The notes beneath the pieces are model-generated. The model made no database searches, had not been told where the DNA came from, and saw only the letters and a program-made list of their open reading frames with translations. Positions 8,052 through 16,570 of a stretch of 54,340 nt of DNA are shown here, piece after piece. The translations under genes were made by a program, and so were the position numbers. Source of the DNA: Streptomyces panaciradicis (GTDB taxonomy: Bacteria; Actinomycetota; Actinomycetes; Streptomycetales; Streptomycetaceae); contig NZ_JAMGBF010000129.1 in NCBI RefSeq assembly GCF_023516615.1, forward strand, positions 1 to 54,340. The letters are read 5' to 3'. How positions within the stretch are numbered: the first letter of the stretch is position 1; each line of letters opens with the position of its first letter.

Positions 8052-9500
8052 ATGGCCGCTTTCGCGACTTCTCCGTCATCCACCACCCCCTCCGCTTCCA
8101 CCAGCACCCCGCCTTCCCCGGCCGATCCGGCCGGCCAGGGGTCCGCAGCGACCGTGCAGGGGCCGGTCCTCCCCTCGCCGTCGGTGCCCCACGTCCTGGC
8201 CCTGTCCGCCCGGGACGCCCGCTCCCTGACCGCCCTGTCCGAGCGGCTGGCGGACCGCTTGGCCCAGGCACCGGACACCGACCCCGACGACGTGGCCCTG
8301 ACCCTGGACACCGGCCGCGAACGCTTCCCCTGCCGCCATGCCGTGGTCGGCGAGGACCTCGCCGCACTCGTCCGTCGACTGCGCGAACCCCTGCCCGCCG
8401 CAGCCGAAGCCCCCGCACCCCGGACGGACCGCACGAGCGCCGACGTCGTCCTGCTCCTGGACGGCTCGGGCGTCGACGGCCCGCCGGCCGACCTGCCCGG
8501 CACCGCCGACCTGCCGCGCCTGGGCGAGGACATCGCCCGGCACGCCGAGGACGCCCCCGCGGCGCGCGCCGTCGCCACCCTGTACAGCGCCGGCCGCTGG
8601 CTGCTGGACCGCCGCCTCACGCCGGTCGCCGTGCGAGGCGAGGACCGCATCGGCGCCCTGGCCGCCGCCGCACTGCGCGGCACGGTCTCACCGGCCGACG
8701 CACTGCGGACGGCCGCTGCCGGTCTCTGCGCACCCACGGCCGAAGACCCGCCCAGTCCGCGCGACGCGGTCGTGGTGAGGATCGGCCGCGCCACCCGGAA
8801 CGGTCCTGCCCCCGGGCCGGAGGAACCGCTGACGTTCGACCCCGCCGACGGGGCGTCCGCTGCCCGGCTGCTCGCGCGGCTGTGGTGTCTCGGTCTGGAC
8901 GTGGACACCACGCTCGGCCGTCCCGGGCGCAGGCTGCGGCTGCCCGGCCACCCCATGTGGCGCCGCGCCTCCGGCGAGCACCGCACGCAGGACACCGGCC
9001 GCCCGCTCACCCCTTACGAGCAGCGCCTGCTCTTCTACGACCTGGTGCGCCGCGGGACCTCCGGTGACCACGCCGTGGTCTGCGCCCGCGCCGTCGCGGG
9101 AGCAGCGCCGGAACAGGCCGCGCTGGCAACCGCGTTCGCCGAGCTGCAGCGCCGCCACCCCGCCCTGCGCACCGTCTTCGGCGAGCGCGGCGGGCGGTGG
9201 CGGGCGACGGTGCTGCCCCGGCCCCAGGCCGGCCCGGATCTGCTGCCCGCGGATCCGGCCGGCGCCCCCGAACGCCTGGCAGAGGCCGTCCGCACCTCCG
9301 CCGCCCGGCCCTTCGTCCTGCGCGACACCCCCTTGGTGCACTGCTGTGTCCAGGAGGGGCCGACGCACTGGGCGCTGGCCCTGGCCGTCTACGAGCCTCT
9401 GACCGCCTCCGTCACACCTGAGAACCTCACCGCCGAACTGCTGGGCCTGCTCGAGGAGATGGCGCCATCGACCGGTGCCGCCCTCACCCGCCCCTCCTGA
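8052..9500 (+). CDS. KS-AT linker / degenerate acyltransferase / truncated condensation-domain protein
   Basis: 482 residues starting 6 bases after the KS gene and in the same frame. Residues 1-45 are a Pro/Ser/Thr/Ala linker. Residues 46-115 match the adaptor that normally follows a KS (PHVLALSARDARSLTALSERL). Residues 130-260 look like a collapsed AT: VVLLLDGSG where GQGxQ should be, and GEDRIGALAAAALRG (196-210) where GHSxGE should be, so the catalytic Ser is Asp198 and most of the second half is missing. Residues 268-312 resemble the post-AT linker. Residues 318-465 resemble the first half of a C domain, but the HHxxxDG position reads VYEPLTA. All homologous catalytic motifs are gone while the frame is intact and codon use normal, so a structural or docking role for the preceding KS is likely. 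Substrate supply by a separate malonyltransferase would then be needed. Confidence 0.75.
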   Translation: MAAFATSPSSTTPSASTSTPPSPADPAGQGSAATVQGPVLPSPSVPHVLALSARDARSLTALSERLADRLAQAPDTDPDDVALTLDTGRERFPCRHAVVGEDLAALVRRLREPLPAAAEAPAPRTDRTSADVVLLLDGSGVDGPPADLPGTADLPRLGEDIARHAEDAPAARAVATLYSAGRWLLDRRLTPVAVRGEDRIGALAAAALRGTVSPADALRTAAAGLCAPTAEDPPSPRDAVVVRIGRATRNGPAPGPEEPLTFDPADGASAARLLARLWCLGLDVDTTLGRPGRRLRLPGHPMWRRASGEHRTQDTGRPLTPYEQRLLFYDLVRRGTSGDHAVVCARAVAGAAPEQAALATAFAELQRRHPALRTVFGERGGRWRATVLPRPQAGPDLLPADPAGAPERLAEAVRTSAARPFVLRDTPLVHCCVQEGPTHWALALAVYEPLTASVTPENLTAELLGLLEEMAPSTGAALTRPS

Positions 9501-9547
9501 ACCGCCCCGCCGGGCGCTGCGCGCCCTCTCTACCGAACGGAACCCCG

Positions 9548-10630
9548 ATGACACTGCTGCACACCGCTCCGGCCGTACCCGGCGAGGCGGCCGTCCTGCC
9601 CGCCGACTGGTACGGCGCCGCGCCCTCACCCATCGGCGTGGACCAGGCCTTCAACGGATTCGTCGCCGCCACCGTCGTTCACACCCTGGACCGGCTGGGC
9701 ATCTGGGACCGCTTCGCCCAAAGCCCCTGCCTGGACGTGCCCGCCTTCGTCCGCGGCGCCGGGCCCGCGGTGCGCGAACGCATCGTGCGCGAAGTCCTGC
9801 GCGCCGCCGCCGTGTGCGGCTGGGTGCGCCTGGAGGACGGTGGGGACGCCGCCGTCCTCACCGACGCCGGCCGCGAGACGCTGCGCATGCGCGGCTACTT
9901 CACCTGGGCCGTCGGCGGTTACAGCGACGTCTTCTCCCGCGCCTTCCAACTGGCCTCCGGTGAGGCGTCGTTCGGCACGGACGTGCTGCGCGACGAGGCG
10001 ATGGTCGCTCTCGGCTCCGGACAGAACGACCGCAACTTCATGTCCGCCACCCTCGACGAGGTACTCGCCGACGTCGACTTCGGCACCCTCGCGGATCTCG
10101 GCAGTGGCATGTCCGCCCGGGTCAGCCGCGTCGTCGCGGGCCGCCCCGGCACCCGCGGTCTCGGCCTGGACATCAGCGGGCCCGCCACCGAACTGGCCCA
10201 CCGCACGATCGCCGAGGCAGGCCTGGAGGACCGGGTCCGGGCCGTCCAGGCCGACGTCCTGGACGTCTGCCACCGCGAGGCACACCGTGAGGCCATCAGT
10301 GAGGTGGACACGGTGATGAGCTTCTTCCTGCTGCACGACCTGCTCGCCGACCCGGCCACCCGGCCGCAGTTGTTCACCCGGCTGCGTGAGGCGTTCCCCG
10401 CCGCCCGCACCTTCGTGCTCGCCGACACCATGCTGCGGCCCGACGCCGAGAACGCGGCCACACTGCCGGTCTTCTCCCTGGGCTACGAACTCGCGCACGC
10501 GCTGATGGGCGTGCCCCTGCACACCAAGGAGACCTACGAGGAACTGTTCGCCGCCGCCGGTCTGCACCCGGTGCGCACCGTGCCCTTCGGCACCCCGCAC
10601 TCGTGGCTGTACGTCCTGGAGGCACGGTGA
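9548..10630 (+). CDS. SAM-dependent methyltransferase, MppJ/MarI-like
   Basis: 360 residues with the layout of small-molecule methyltransferases: an N-terminal dimerisation and winged-helix part (30-150) and a Rossmann part with LADLGSGMSA (181-190), an acidic residue at the end of strand 2 (LGLDIS, 205-210) and a late FFLLHDL helix. This architecture is shared by O-methyltransferases and by the alpha-keto acid C-methyltransferases MppJ (mannopeptimycin) and MarI (maremycin). The cupin at 14264 and HisC-like aminotransferase at 14683 complete the MarG/MarH/MarI set, so beta-methylation of an aromatic pyruvate, probably indolepyruvate, is the best guess. An ordinary O- or N-methyltransferase is the alternative. 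Its stop overlaps the start of the transporter gene. Confidence 0.8.
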   Translation: MTLLHTAPAVPGEAAVLPADWYGAAPSPIGVDQAFNGFVAATVVHTLDRLGIWDRFAQSPCLDVPAFVRGAGPAVRERIVREVLRAAAVCGWVRLEDGGDAAVLTDAGRETLRMRGYFTWAVGGYSDVFSRAFQLASGEASFGTDVLRDEAMVALGSGQNDRNFMSATLDEVLADVDFGTLADLGSGMSARVSRVVAGRPGTRGLGLDISGPATELAHRTIAEAGLEDRVRAVQADVLDVCHREAHREAISEVDTVMSFFLLHDLLADPATRPQLFTRLREAFPAARTFVLADTMLRPDAENAATLPVFSLGYELAHALMGVPLHTKETYEELFAAAGLHPVRTVPFGTPHSWLYVLEAR

Positions 10631-12015
10631 CCCTCCGCATCGTCGCCACCGTGCGGGAGTTCTCGCCACGCACCCGTGCCGTCCTGGCCGTCAACGCGGT
10701 CAACTCCTTCGGCGGCGGCCTGGTCCTGCCGTTCCTGTGGATCTACCTGGGCCAGGTGCGCGGCCTGCCCTCCTGGGTGCCCGCCGCGACCCTGGCCGTA
10801 CAGGCGGCCACCGCCGTCGTCGGCGGCCTCGTCTGGGGCGCGGTTCTCGACCGGGTCGCCCCGCGGCCCGTCGTCACCCTGGTGATGTGCGTGGCGGGCG
10901 CCGGCACCGCGCTGTACGCGGTCGCGGTCTCCGCGCCCGCCGCGCTCACCGCCGCACTCGTCTACGGGCTGGGGATCAGCGGTGTGGGCACCGTCCTGCG
11001 CTTCCTGTACGCCGGTGCCGCCACCGCCCGGGAGCGCGGGCTGGCCTTCTCGGCCGACTACGCCGTCTTCAACGCGATGACGGGCCTGGGCGTGCTCGTC
11101 GGCGGCCTGGTCGCGGCCGGGGGGCCGGGAAGCGACGCGGCCCGCTTCGCCGCGCTCTACCTCGCCGACGGAACGACGTTCCTGCTGGCCGGGCTCGCCT
11201 TCCTGGTGCTGCTGCCGCGCATCGACGACCGCACCCCCGAGTCCCCCGCCCAGGCAGGGGAAGACCGCACCGTCACGGGGTATGGCGAGGTGCTCCGCCG
11301 GCCCGTACTCGCCGTGCTGTTCGCCACGCTGGCGCTGTGTTCCCTGGTGTCCTACGGCCAGCTCCGGTCGGGGCTGCCCGGCTATCTGACCGGCCACGGC
11401 GCCGTCGGGCCCGAGGGGTTGTCCGGCACGTTCGCGGTGAACATCGTCGTCGCCGTCCTCACCCAGGTGCTGCTCGGCGAGCGCATCCAGCGCGTGCGTC
11501 GCAGCGTCGTGCTGTCGGCCACCGGCGCGCTGTGGGCCGCCGCCTGGCTGCTGGTCCTGGCAGCAGGCCGCCAGCACGGCGCGCCGGCCACGGTGTCGGC
11601 CATGCTCGGAGTGCTGTTGCTGTCGGTGGGCGAGGCCCTGGTCTTCCCTGTGCTGACCGGGCTGATCAACGACCTCGCCGAGGAGCGGGTGCGCGGCCGG
11701 GTCAACGCGATGCTGTCGGTGGCGATCTCGGCCGGATCGGTGGCCGGTCCGCTGCTCGCCGGCGCGACCCTGCCGCTGGCCGGGGGTGCCGTACTGATCG
11801 TCGCCCTGGCCGGGGTGTGCGTCGGTGTCGTCCTGGTCGGCACGGCCCTGCGGCGCACCCTGCCCCGCGCGGCCGACCTTCCGGCACCGGAGGGCGACGC
11901 GGTGAACCCGACGGACCCGGCCGAAGCCGCAGAGGCGGCCGACAAGGCCGAGACGGCCGTCAGGACCGCGGTGACCGACGCCGCCGACACGGCCCCGGCC
12001 GCCCCCCTCTCGTAG
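10627..12015 (+). CDS. MFS transporter, probable product exporter
   Basis: 462 residues with about 12 hydrophobic segments and the cytoplasmic loop typical of drug-efflux MFS proteins (VLDRVAPRP after helix 2). GTG at 10627 is chosen because it overlaps the upstream TGA (GTGA) and has GGAGG 5 bases upstream; an ATG at 10603 lies inside the methyltransferase gene. The C-terminal 50 residues are a low-complexity Ala/Asp/Thr tail. It likely exports the cluster product or gives self-resistance. A second MFS gene is at 27961. Confidence 0.9.
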   Translation: MTLRIVATVREFSPRTRAVLAVNAVNSFGGGLVLPFLWIYLGQVRGLPSWVPAATLAVQAATAVVGGLVWGAVLDRVAPRPVVTLVMCVAGAGTALYAVAVSAPAALTAALVYGLGISGVGTVLRFLYAGAATARERGLAFSADYAVFNAMTGLGVLVGGLVAAGGPGSDAARFAALYLADGTTFLLAGLAFLVLLPRIDDRTPESPAQAGEDRTVTGYGEVLRRPVLAVLFATLALCSLVSYGQLRSGLPGYLTGHGAVGPEGLSGTFAVNIVVAVLTQVLLGERIQRVRRSVVLSATGALWAAAWLLVLAAGRQHGAPATVSAMLGVLLLSVGEALVFPVLTGLINDLAEERVRGRVNAMLSVAISAGSVAGPLLAGATLPLAGGAVLIVALAGVCVGVVLVGTALRRTLPRAADLPAPEGDAVNPTDPAEAAEAADKAETAVRTAVTDAADTAPAAPLS

Positions 12016-12087
12016 GTCGTCACAACAGGCCCGTCCGCCGGCGCCACCGGCCCAGACCTCACCAGCAGTCGAAGGAGACACGCCGCC

Positions 12088-12831
12088 ATGAACAACTGGC
12101 CGCTGAGCGCCCTGCGCGTGACCACACCACTCGTGGAGCTGCGCTGGCCCACTTCGGAGGATCTCGACGCCCTCGCCGACCGCGCCGCGGAGGGGGTGCA
12201 CGCACCCGGCTTCATGCCCTTCTTCTCGCAGTGGACGGACGGCGACCGCGACACCGTCGCGCTTCGCGTCCTGCAGCGGCACTGGCGGGCGGCGGCCGAG
12301 TGGCGCCCGGACGACTGGACGCTCTACCTGGCCGTACTGCACGACGGTGAGGTCGTGGGCTCGCAGTCCCTGGGCGCACGGGACTTCGCGGTGACCCGTG
12401 AGGTCCTGCTGACCTCCTGGCTGGGGCTGCGCCACCAGGGACGGGGGCTGGGGGGCCATGCCCGTGCCGCCGTGCTGGAGCTCGCCTTCACCGGCCTCGG
12501 CGCGCTCGACGCGTTCTCCGTGGTGCGCCGCGGCAATGCCAACTCCCAGGCCGTGTGCCGCAAGTTCGGTTTCACACCGGACGGGACGCAGGTCAACGCG
12601 GTGCGCGGCGAGCGCGCCGTCAGCGACCGCTACCGCCTGGACAGGGCTGCCTGGCAGGCGTCGCGCAGCATCCCCGTGCAGATCACCGGCGTGGACGAGG
12701 CCCTGAAGATGTTCGGCCTCCCCTCCGCCCCGGCGCCCACCGCCCCACCGGGCCGGGGCGCGCGATCGGACCTCGCCGCCCTGCTGTCCGGAGTGCACTA
12801 CGCGCCCGCCCCCGACCACGCCGACACCTGA
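12088..12831 (+). CDS. GNAT-family N-acetyltransferase (RimJ/RimL-like)
   Basis: 247 residues. The GNAT core covers about 10-190: VELRWPTSEDLDAL at the start, LAVLHDGEVVGSQSL (strand 4), a LTSWLGLRHQGRGLGGHA acetyl-CoA loop in the Q/RxxGxG/A style, and NANSQAVCRKFGF near the end. A Pro/Ala-rich tail follows. AAGGAGA lies 12 bases before ATG. It would acylate an amine of an intermediate or of the product. Self-protection by acetylation of a free amine such as a beta-lysine-type unit is possible, but nothing in the sequence fixes the substrate. It sits 9 bases upstream of the ATP-grasp gene. Confidence 0.85.
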   Translation: MNNWPLSALRVTTPLVELRWPTSEDLDALADRAAEGVHAPGFMPFFSQWTDGDRDTVALRVLQRHWRAAAEWRPDDWTLYLAVLHDGEVVGSQSLGARDFAVTREVLLTSWLGLRHQGRGLGGHARAAVLELAFTGLGALDAFSVVRRGNANSQAVCRKFGFTPDGTQVNAVRGERAVSDRYRLDRAAWQASRSIPVQITGVDEALKMFGLPSAPAPTAPPGRGARSDLAALLSGVHYAPAPDHADT

Positions 12832-12840
12832 GAGGCCGTC

Positions 12841-14253
12841 ATGTCACGCCCCGTCATCGCCGTCGTCTACGACTTCGGCTCCGTCTCGCCCGTCGAAGCC
12901 GTCGAACGCCTCGAACCGCTCGGGGACGTCGTCTTCGCGGTCGTCGACTCCCCGCACACGGCGGACATCGGCCCCCTCCTCGCCGAACTGGCGCCCGGGG
13001 TCCGCGTGGACGCCTCCACCGAGCACGGTCTCGACGCGGCCGCGGCCGAGCTGCGCCGCCACGCGCCCACCGCTCTCCTCACCTTCAGCGAACGCCGTCT
13101 GGACACCACGGCCGCCCTGGCGGCCCGGCTGGGCCTGCCGGGCCACACACCGGAGACCGTGCGGCTGCTCACCGACAAGCACGCCCAGCGCCGCCGGCTC
13201 GCCGAGCGTGGCGTGGACCGGGTTCGCTCCCATCTGCTGCGCTCCCCGGCGGACTGGACGGCCGCCGTCGCGGCGGTGGGCCTGCCGGCCGTCCTGAAAC
13301 CCGTGCGCGGTGAGGGCAGCCGCAGCACACATCTCGTACGCGAGGCCGCCGCCGGTGCCGCCCTGGCGCAGAGCCTGCTGGCCGTGGCGCCGGACCAGGG
13401 CGGCGAGACGGGCCTGGTCCTGGAGGAGTACCTGGCCGGTACCGGCCGGGGGCCCTTCGGCGATCACGTCTCGGTGGAGAGTGCCGTCGTGGACGGTCGC
13501 GTCACGCACTGGGCGGTGACCGGCAAGTTCCCCCTGGTCCCGCCGTTCCGGGAGGCCGGCCACTTCTGGCCCGCCCCGCTGGACGCGGACGAGCGTGCCG
13601 CGGTCCTCGACCTGGCCGCTCGTGCGGTGCGCGCGCTGGACGTGCGCACCGGCATCACTCACACCGAGCTGAAGCTGACGCCTCACGGCCCTCGCGTCAT
13701 CGAGGTCAACGGCAGGCTGGGCGCCTGCCTCGGCGGCCTGAGCCTGCTGGCCGGCGGCCCGGACTGCATCGCGCTGGCCGCCCGGGTGGCCCTCGGCGAG
13801 GACCCGTTCGACGCGGACCCGCATCCCGCGCCCCCCGCCCGGGACGTCACCGCCGCATGGATGCCGCAGGACCGCGTGGTCTACGCGCGGGCCGTACCGA
13901 CCCCGGTCGACGGCGGTCTGCTCACGCGCGTGAACGGCATCCGCGACGTCCTGGGCCTTCCCGGTGTGCAGACCTACGACAGCCGGGTGCGGCCCGGCTC
14001 CCGGGTGTCACCCGATGTGCGCACCGCCGAACTGGCGCTGCTGTGGGGAACGGCCGGCGACCACGCCGAGATGGTCGAGGTGCTGGACCGGGCCCTCACC
14101 ACCCTCACCTACACCTTCGACGACCCGGCGACGGGCGCGCCCGGACGCACGCTGTGCGCCCACGACCTCGGCGAGGCCCCGACCGCGCGGCGCGCCACCG
14201 CAGGCTCCCCCGACAGCCCGGCGGCCGCCGGTTCCCCGCACCACCGACGTTGA
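12841..14253 (+). CDS. ATP-grasp carboxylate-amine ligase
   Basis: 470 residues with the ATP-grasp plan: an N-terminal Rossmann-like domain (1-110), a central ATP-binding domain with LPAVLKPVRGEGSRSTHLV and the hinge LVLEEYLAG, and a C-terminal Mg-binding stretch ITHTELKLTPHGPRVIEVNGRLGA, where E and N coordinate metal. It resembles the amino acid ligases that form dipeptides or amides through acyl phosphates, rather than biotin carboxylase. It gives the cluster an amide-forming step independent of C domains. The preferred amino acids cannot be read from the sequence. It is translated with the GNAT gene before it and the cupin gene after it. Confidence 0.87.
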   Translation: MSRPVIAVVYDFGSVSPVEAVERLEPLGDVVFAVVDSPHTADIGPLLAELAPGVRVDASTEHGLDAAAAELRRHAPTALLTFSERRLDTTAALAARLGLPGHTPETVRLLTDKHAQRRRLAERGVDRVRSHLLRSPADWTAAVAAVGLPAVLKPVRGEGSRSTHLVREAAAGAALAQSLLAVAPDQGGETGLVLEEYLAGTGRGPFGDHVSVESAVVDGRVTHWAVTGKFPLVPPFREAGHFWPAPLDADERAAVLDLAARAVRALDVRTGITHTELKLTPHGPRVIEVNGRLGACLGGLSLLAGGPDCIALAARVALGEDPFDADPHPAPPARDVTAAWMPQDRVVYARAVPTPVDGGLLTRVNGIRDVLGLPGVQTYDSRVRPGSRVSPDVRTAELALLWGTAGDHAEMVEVLDRALTTLTYTFDDPATGAPGRTLCAHDLGEAPTARRATAGSPDSPAAAGSPHHRR

Positions 14254-14263
14254 GAGGCATCCC

Positions 14264-14686
14264 GTGAGCACCGACAGGACACCCACCGCACCGGCCGCCG
14301 CACCGCTCTCGCGGCACGCACCGGCCGAGGTCCGTACCGACATCCCCCGCTTCCTGCCCGTGGCCGGACACCACGACCCAGCCCCCTTCTACCTGACCTC
14401 CGACATGTTCGGCGGCGTCCCCGTGCAGGTGGCGGGCGGCCCCATCGACCACCTCGTCGGCAGGCCGGTCGCCGATCCGCACCGGCACGACGTCGACGAG
14501 ATCTACTTCCTCGTCTCGCCGCACCCGAAAGGCGCCCGCATCGAGGTCCGCGTCGACGGCATCCGGCACGAACTCACCTCCCCCGCGCTGCTGCGCGTCC
14601 CGGCGGGCGCCGAGCACTGCTTCCTCACCCTGGAGGCCGAGCCCGGCAGCTACTGCTTCGGCCTGCTGATGGGAGAGCGGCCGTGA
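14264..14686 (+). CDS. Single-domain cupin, MarH-like
   Basis: 140 residues. The first cupin motif is PHRHDVDEIYFLV, with His73, His75 and Glu79 as metal ligands, and the second is PAGAEHCF with His118, so a complete 3-His/1-Glu site is present. The GTG start at 14264 follows GAGAGG, and the TGA overlaps the aminotransferase GTG. In maremycin and streptonigrin clusters a cupin of this size works with an aminotransferase and a methyltransferase to set the stereochemistry of beta-methyltryptophan. The adjacency to a HisC-like aminotransferase supports that reading here. A plain metal-dependent isomerase is the alternative. Confidence 0.82.
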   Translation: MSTDRTPTAPAAAPLSRHAPAEVRTDIPRFLPVAGHHDPAPFYLTSDMFGGVPVQVAGGPIDHLVGRPVADPHRHDVDEIYFLVSPHPKGARIEVRVDGIRHELTSPALLRVPAGAEHCFLTLEAEPGSYCFGLLMGERP

Positions 14687-15753
14687 CCGTCGCCCCGCCC
14701 CCCACGGTCGCCCCGCCCGGCCCCGTACGCCTGCACCTGAGCGAGAGCCCCTACGGGCCGAGCCCGCTCGCCCTGGCGGCGGCGCACGAGGCCGTGGACG
14801 CCACCGGCACCTACCCCGACCCCCACCGGTCAGCGCCCGCCCGGGCCGTCGCGGACCTGCTGGGCGTGACGGCCGAGCAGGTCGTCGTCGCCAACGGAAG
14901 CGACGAGCTGGTCCTGCTCAGCGCCCTCGCTCTGGGCGACGTGGACCGTCCCGGCGTCACCACCGCCGGCACCTTCCCCGGCTACCGGATCTGCCTGGAG
15001 AACGTGCGCCGCGGCTGCCGTGAGATCCCCCTGGCCGGCACCCGGCCCGACGCCGCCGGGCTCGCCGACGCCCTGGGGCGGGCCGGCGTCGGCTACGTCT
15101 GCAACCCGCACAACCCCACCGGGGATGCGCTGACACGAGCGGCCTTCGACCGACTCGTCGAGCGGTCCGCCGCCACCGGAACCCCCCTGGTGGTGGACGA
15201 GGCCTACCTCGATTTCGCTCCGCCCGGCACCCCCGGGGTGCTCGACTACCTGGACAGCGGCGCGCCGGTGGTGGCGCTGCGTACTTTCTCCAAGGCGCAC
15301 GGCCTGGCCGGACTGCGCATCGGCTACGCCGTGGGCGAGGCCGGCGCGATCGCCCGGCTGCGGGCCGTGCAGGGCAGCATGCCGTTCAGCGTGAACCGGG
15401 CCGCCCAGGCCGCCGCCGTCGCCTCCCTCTCCGACCGGGGCCACCTGGAGCGGGTCCGCGCGGCCAACGCGGCGGCCCGCGAGGAGTTCCGGGCCGCCCT
15501 GGCCGCCCGGGGACGCCGTGCTCTGCCGTCGGTGACCAACTTCCTCGCCGTGCCCGTGGAGGACTCCGCGACCGCCGAACTGCTGCTGGAGCGCGACCAC
15601 GGCATCCTCGTGCGCGACGCGGGACGCTTCGGACTCCCCGGGCACCTGCGGATCTCCGTGGGACACCCCGGTGAACTGACCCGGCTGCTGGACGCCCTGG
15701 ACGTCGTCGCCCCCACGCGGGTCGTGAGCGGCGCGGCCCGATCCGGCACCTGA
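14683..15753 (+). CDS. HisC-like class I/II aminotransferase, MarG-like
   Basis: 356 residues, the usual HisC length. Landmarks are NGSDEL (71-76, phosphate binding), CNPHNPTG (140-147), VDEAYLDF (171-178, Asp172 to the pyridine nitrogen), and TFSKAHGLAGLRIGY with Lys204 as the PLP Schiff base. The enzyme is unlikely to serve histidine synthesis here because it is coupled to the cupin (GTGA overlap) inside the cluster. With the cupin and the methyltransferase at 9548 it probably interconverts tryptophan and indolepyruvate on either side of the C-methylation. Phenylalanine or tyrosine is possible instead. Confidence 0.85.
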   Translation: MTVAPPPTVAPPGPVRLHLSESPYGPSPLALAAAHEAVDATGTYPDPHRSAPARAVADLLGVTAEQVVVANGSDELVLLSALALGDVDRPGVTTAGTFPGYRICLENVRRGCREIPLAGTRPDAAGLADALGRAGVGYVCNPHNPTGDALTRAAFDRLVERSAATGTPLVVDEAYLDFAPPGTPGVLDYLDSGAPVVALRTFSKAHGLAGLRIGYAVGEAGAIARLRAVQGSMPFSVNRAAQAAAVASLSDRGHLERVRAANAAAREEFRAALAARGRRALPSVTNFLAVPVEDSATAELLLERDHGILVRDAGRFGLPGHLRISVGHPGELTRLLDALDVVAPTRVVSGAARSGT

Positions 15754-15831
15754 CGACCCCTCAACTCCCGTCTGTCTCAGCCTCTTTCCCCCCTTCGTCC
15801 GACCGACTCCCGTACCACAGGAGCAACAGCA

Positions 15832-16455
15832 GTGACCCATCTGATCGCCGTCGACCCCAAGGACGCCTTCGTCGTCCTTCCCGCCGGAGAACCCCTCCCC
15901 CGCGACTGGCGCCTCACCGGCTGGTCCGGGAACGAGGACTCCTGCCGCCGGCAGGTGGCCGAACACCCTTGTGCCCGCATCGAATCCGACCGGCTGCGGC
16001 TGCGCGAGGTCACTCCGGCTGAAGCGGCCGAGCTGCGCGCCGGGCGCGACGCGGGCTTCGCCTGGCTGGGCGGCGACCCCGGCGACGGCTCCCGCGAGGC
16101 CGCCGGGATGCTCGTCCGCGCCCACGAGGCCGGCCTGCACCGCCCGGGCTGGGGCATGTACGTCCTGATCCGCGCCGAGGACGGCCGCGCCGTCGGCGGC
16201 ATGGGCTTCCACGGCCCCTCGGACCACGGCAGCGCCGAGATCGGCTTCGACCTGCACCCCGAGGCCCGTGGCCATGGCTACGCCACCGAGGCGCTCATCG
16301 CCCTGTCCCGCTGGGCCCTGACCGACCCCGGCACCGACACGGTGATCGCCACGACCACGCCCGACAACACCCCCTCTCAGCGCGTGATGGAACGCGCCGG
16401 CTTCGCCCGGCGCCCCGACCGGGAGGGCATGTACGTCTACGCCTTCACCGGCTGA
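15832..16455 (+). CDS. GNAT acetyltransferase with an N-terminal MbtH-like fragment
   Basis: 207 residues. Residues 48-205 are a RimJ/RimL-type GNAT: RIESDRLRLREVTPAEAAEL, VGGMGFHGPSDHGSAEIGFD, the acetyl-CoA loop ARGHGYATEAL, and NTPSQRVMERAGF. The first 45 residues are unusual: FVVLPAGEPLPRDWRLTGW followed by SGNEDSCRRQVAEH is reminiscent of the second half of MbtH proteins (LPAGWxxxG ... CLxxVxExW), but the NxExQxSLWP and WTDxRP signatures are absent. It could be a decayed MbtH fused to an acetyltransferase. The GTG start follows AGGAG with good spacing. The acceptor is unknown. Confidence 0.8.
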   Translation: MTHLIAVDPKDAFVVLPAGEPLPRDWRLTGWSGNEDSCRRQVAEHPCARIESDRLRLREVTPAEAAELRAGRDAGFAWLGGDPGDGSREAAGMLVRAHEAGLHRPGWGMYVLIRAEDGRAVGGMGFHGPSDHGSAEIGFDLHPEARGHGYATEALIALSRWALTDPGTDTVIATTTPDNTPSQRVMERAGFARRPDREGMYVYAFTG

Positions 16456-16570
16456 CACCCCGCACGCCCCGCCTTCCCGCCTCTTCGGACACCGCCCGAT
16501 CCGGCGCCGTCCGTGCCCGCCCCTCAAGCCCACTCGCCCCGCCGCCTGGCCGGGAGAAACGAGACACCTG

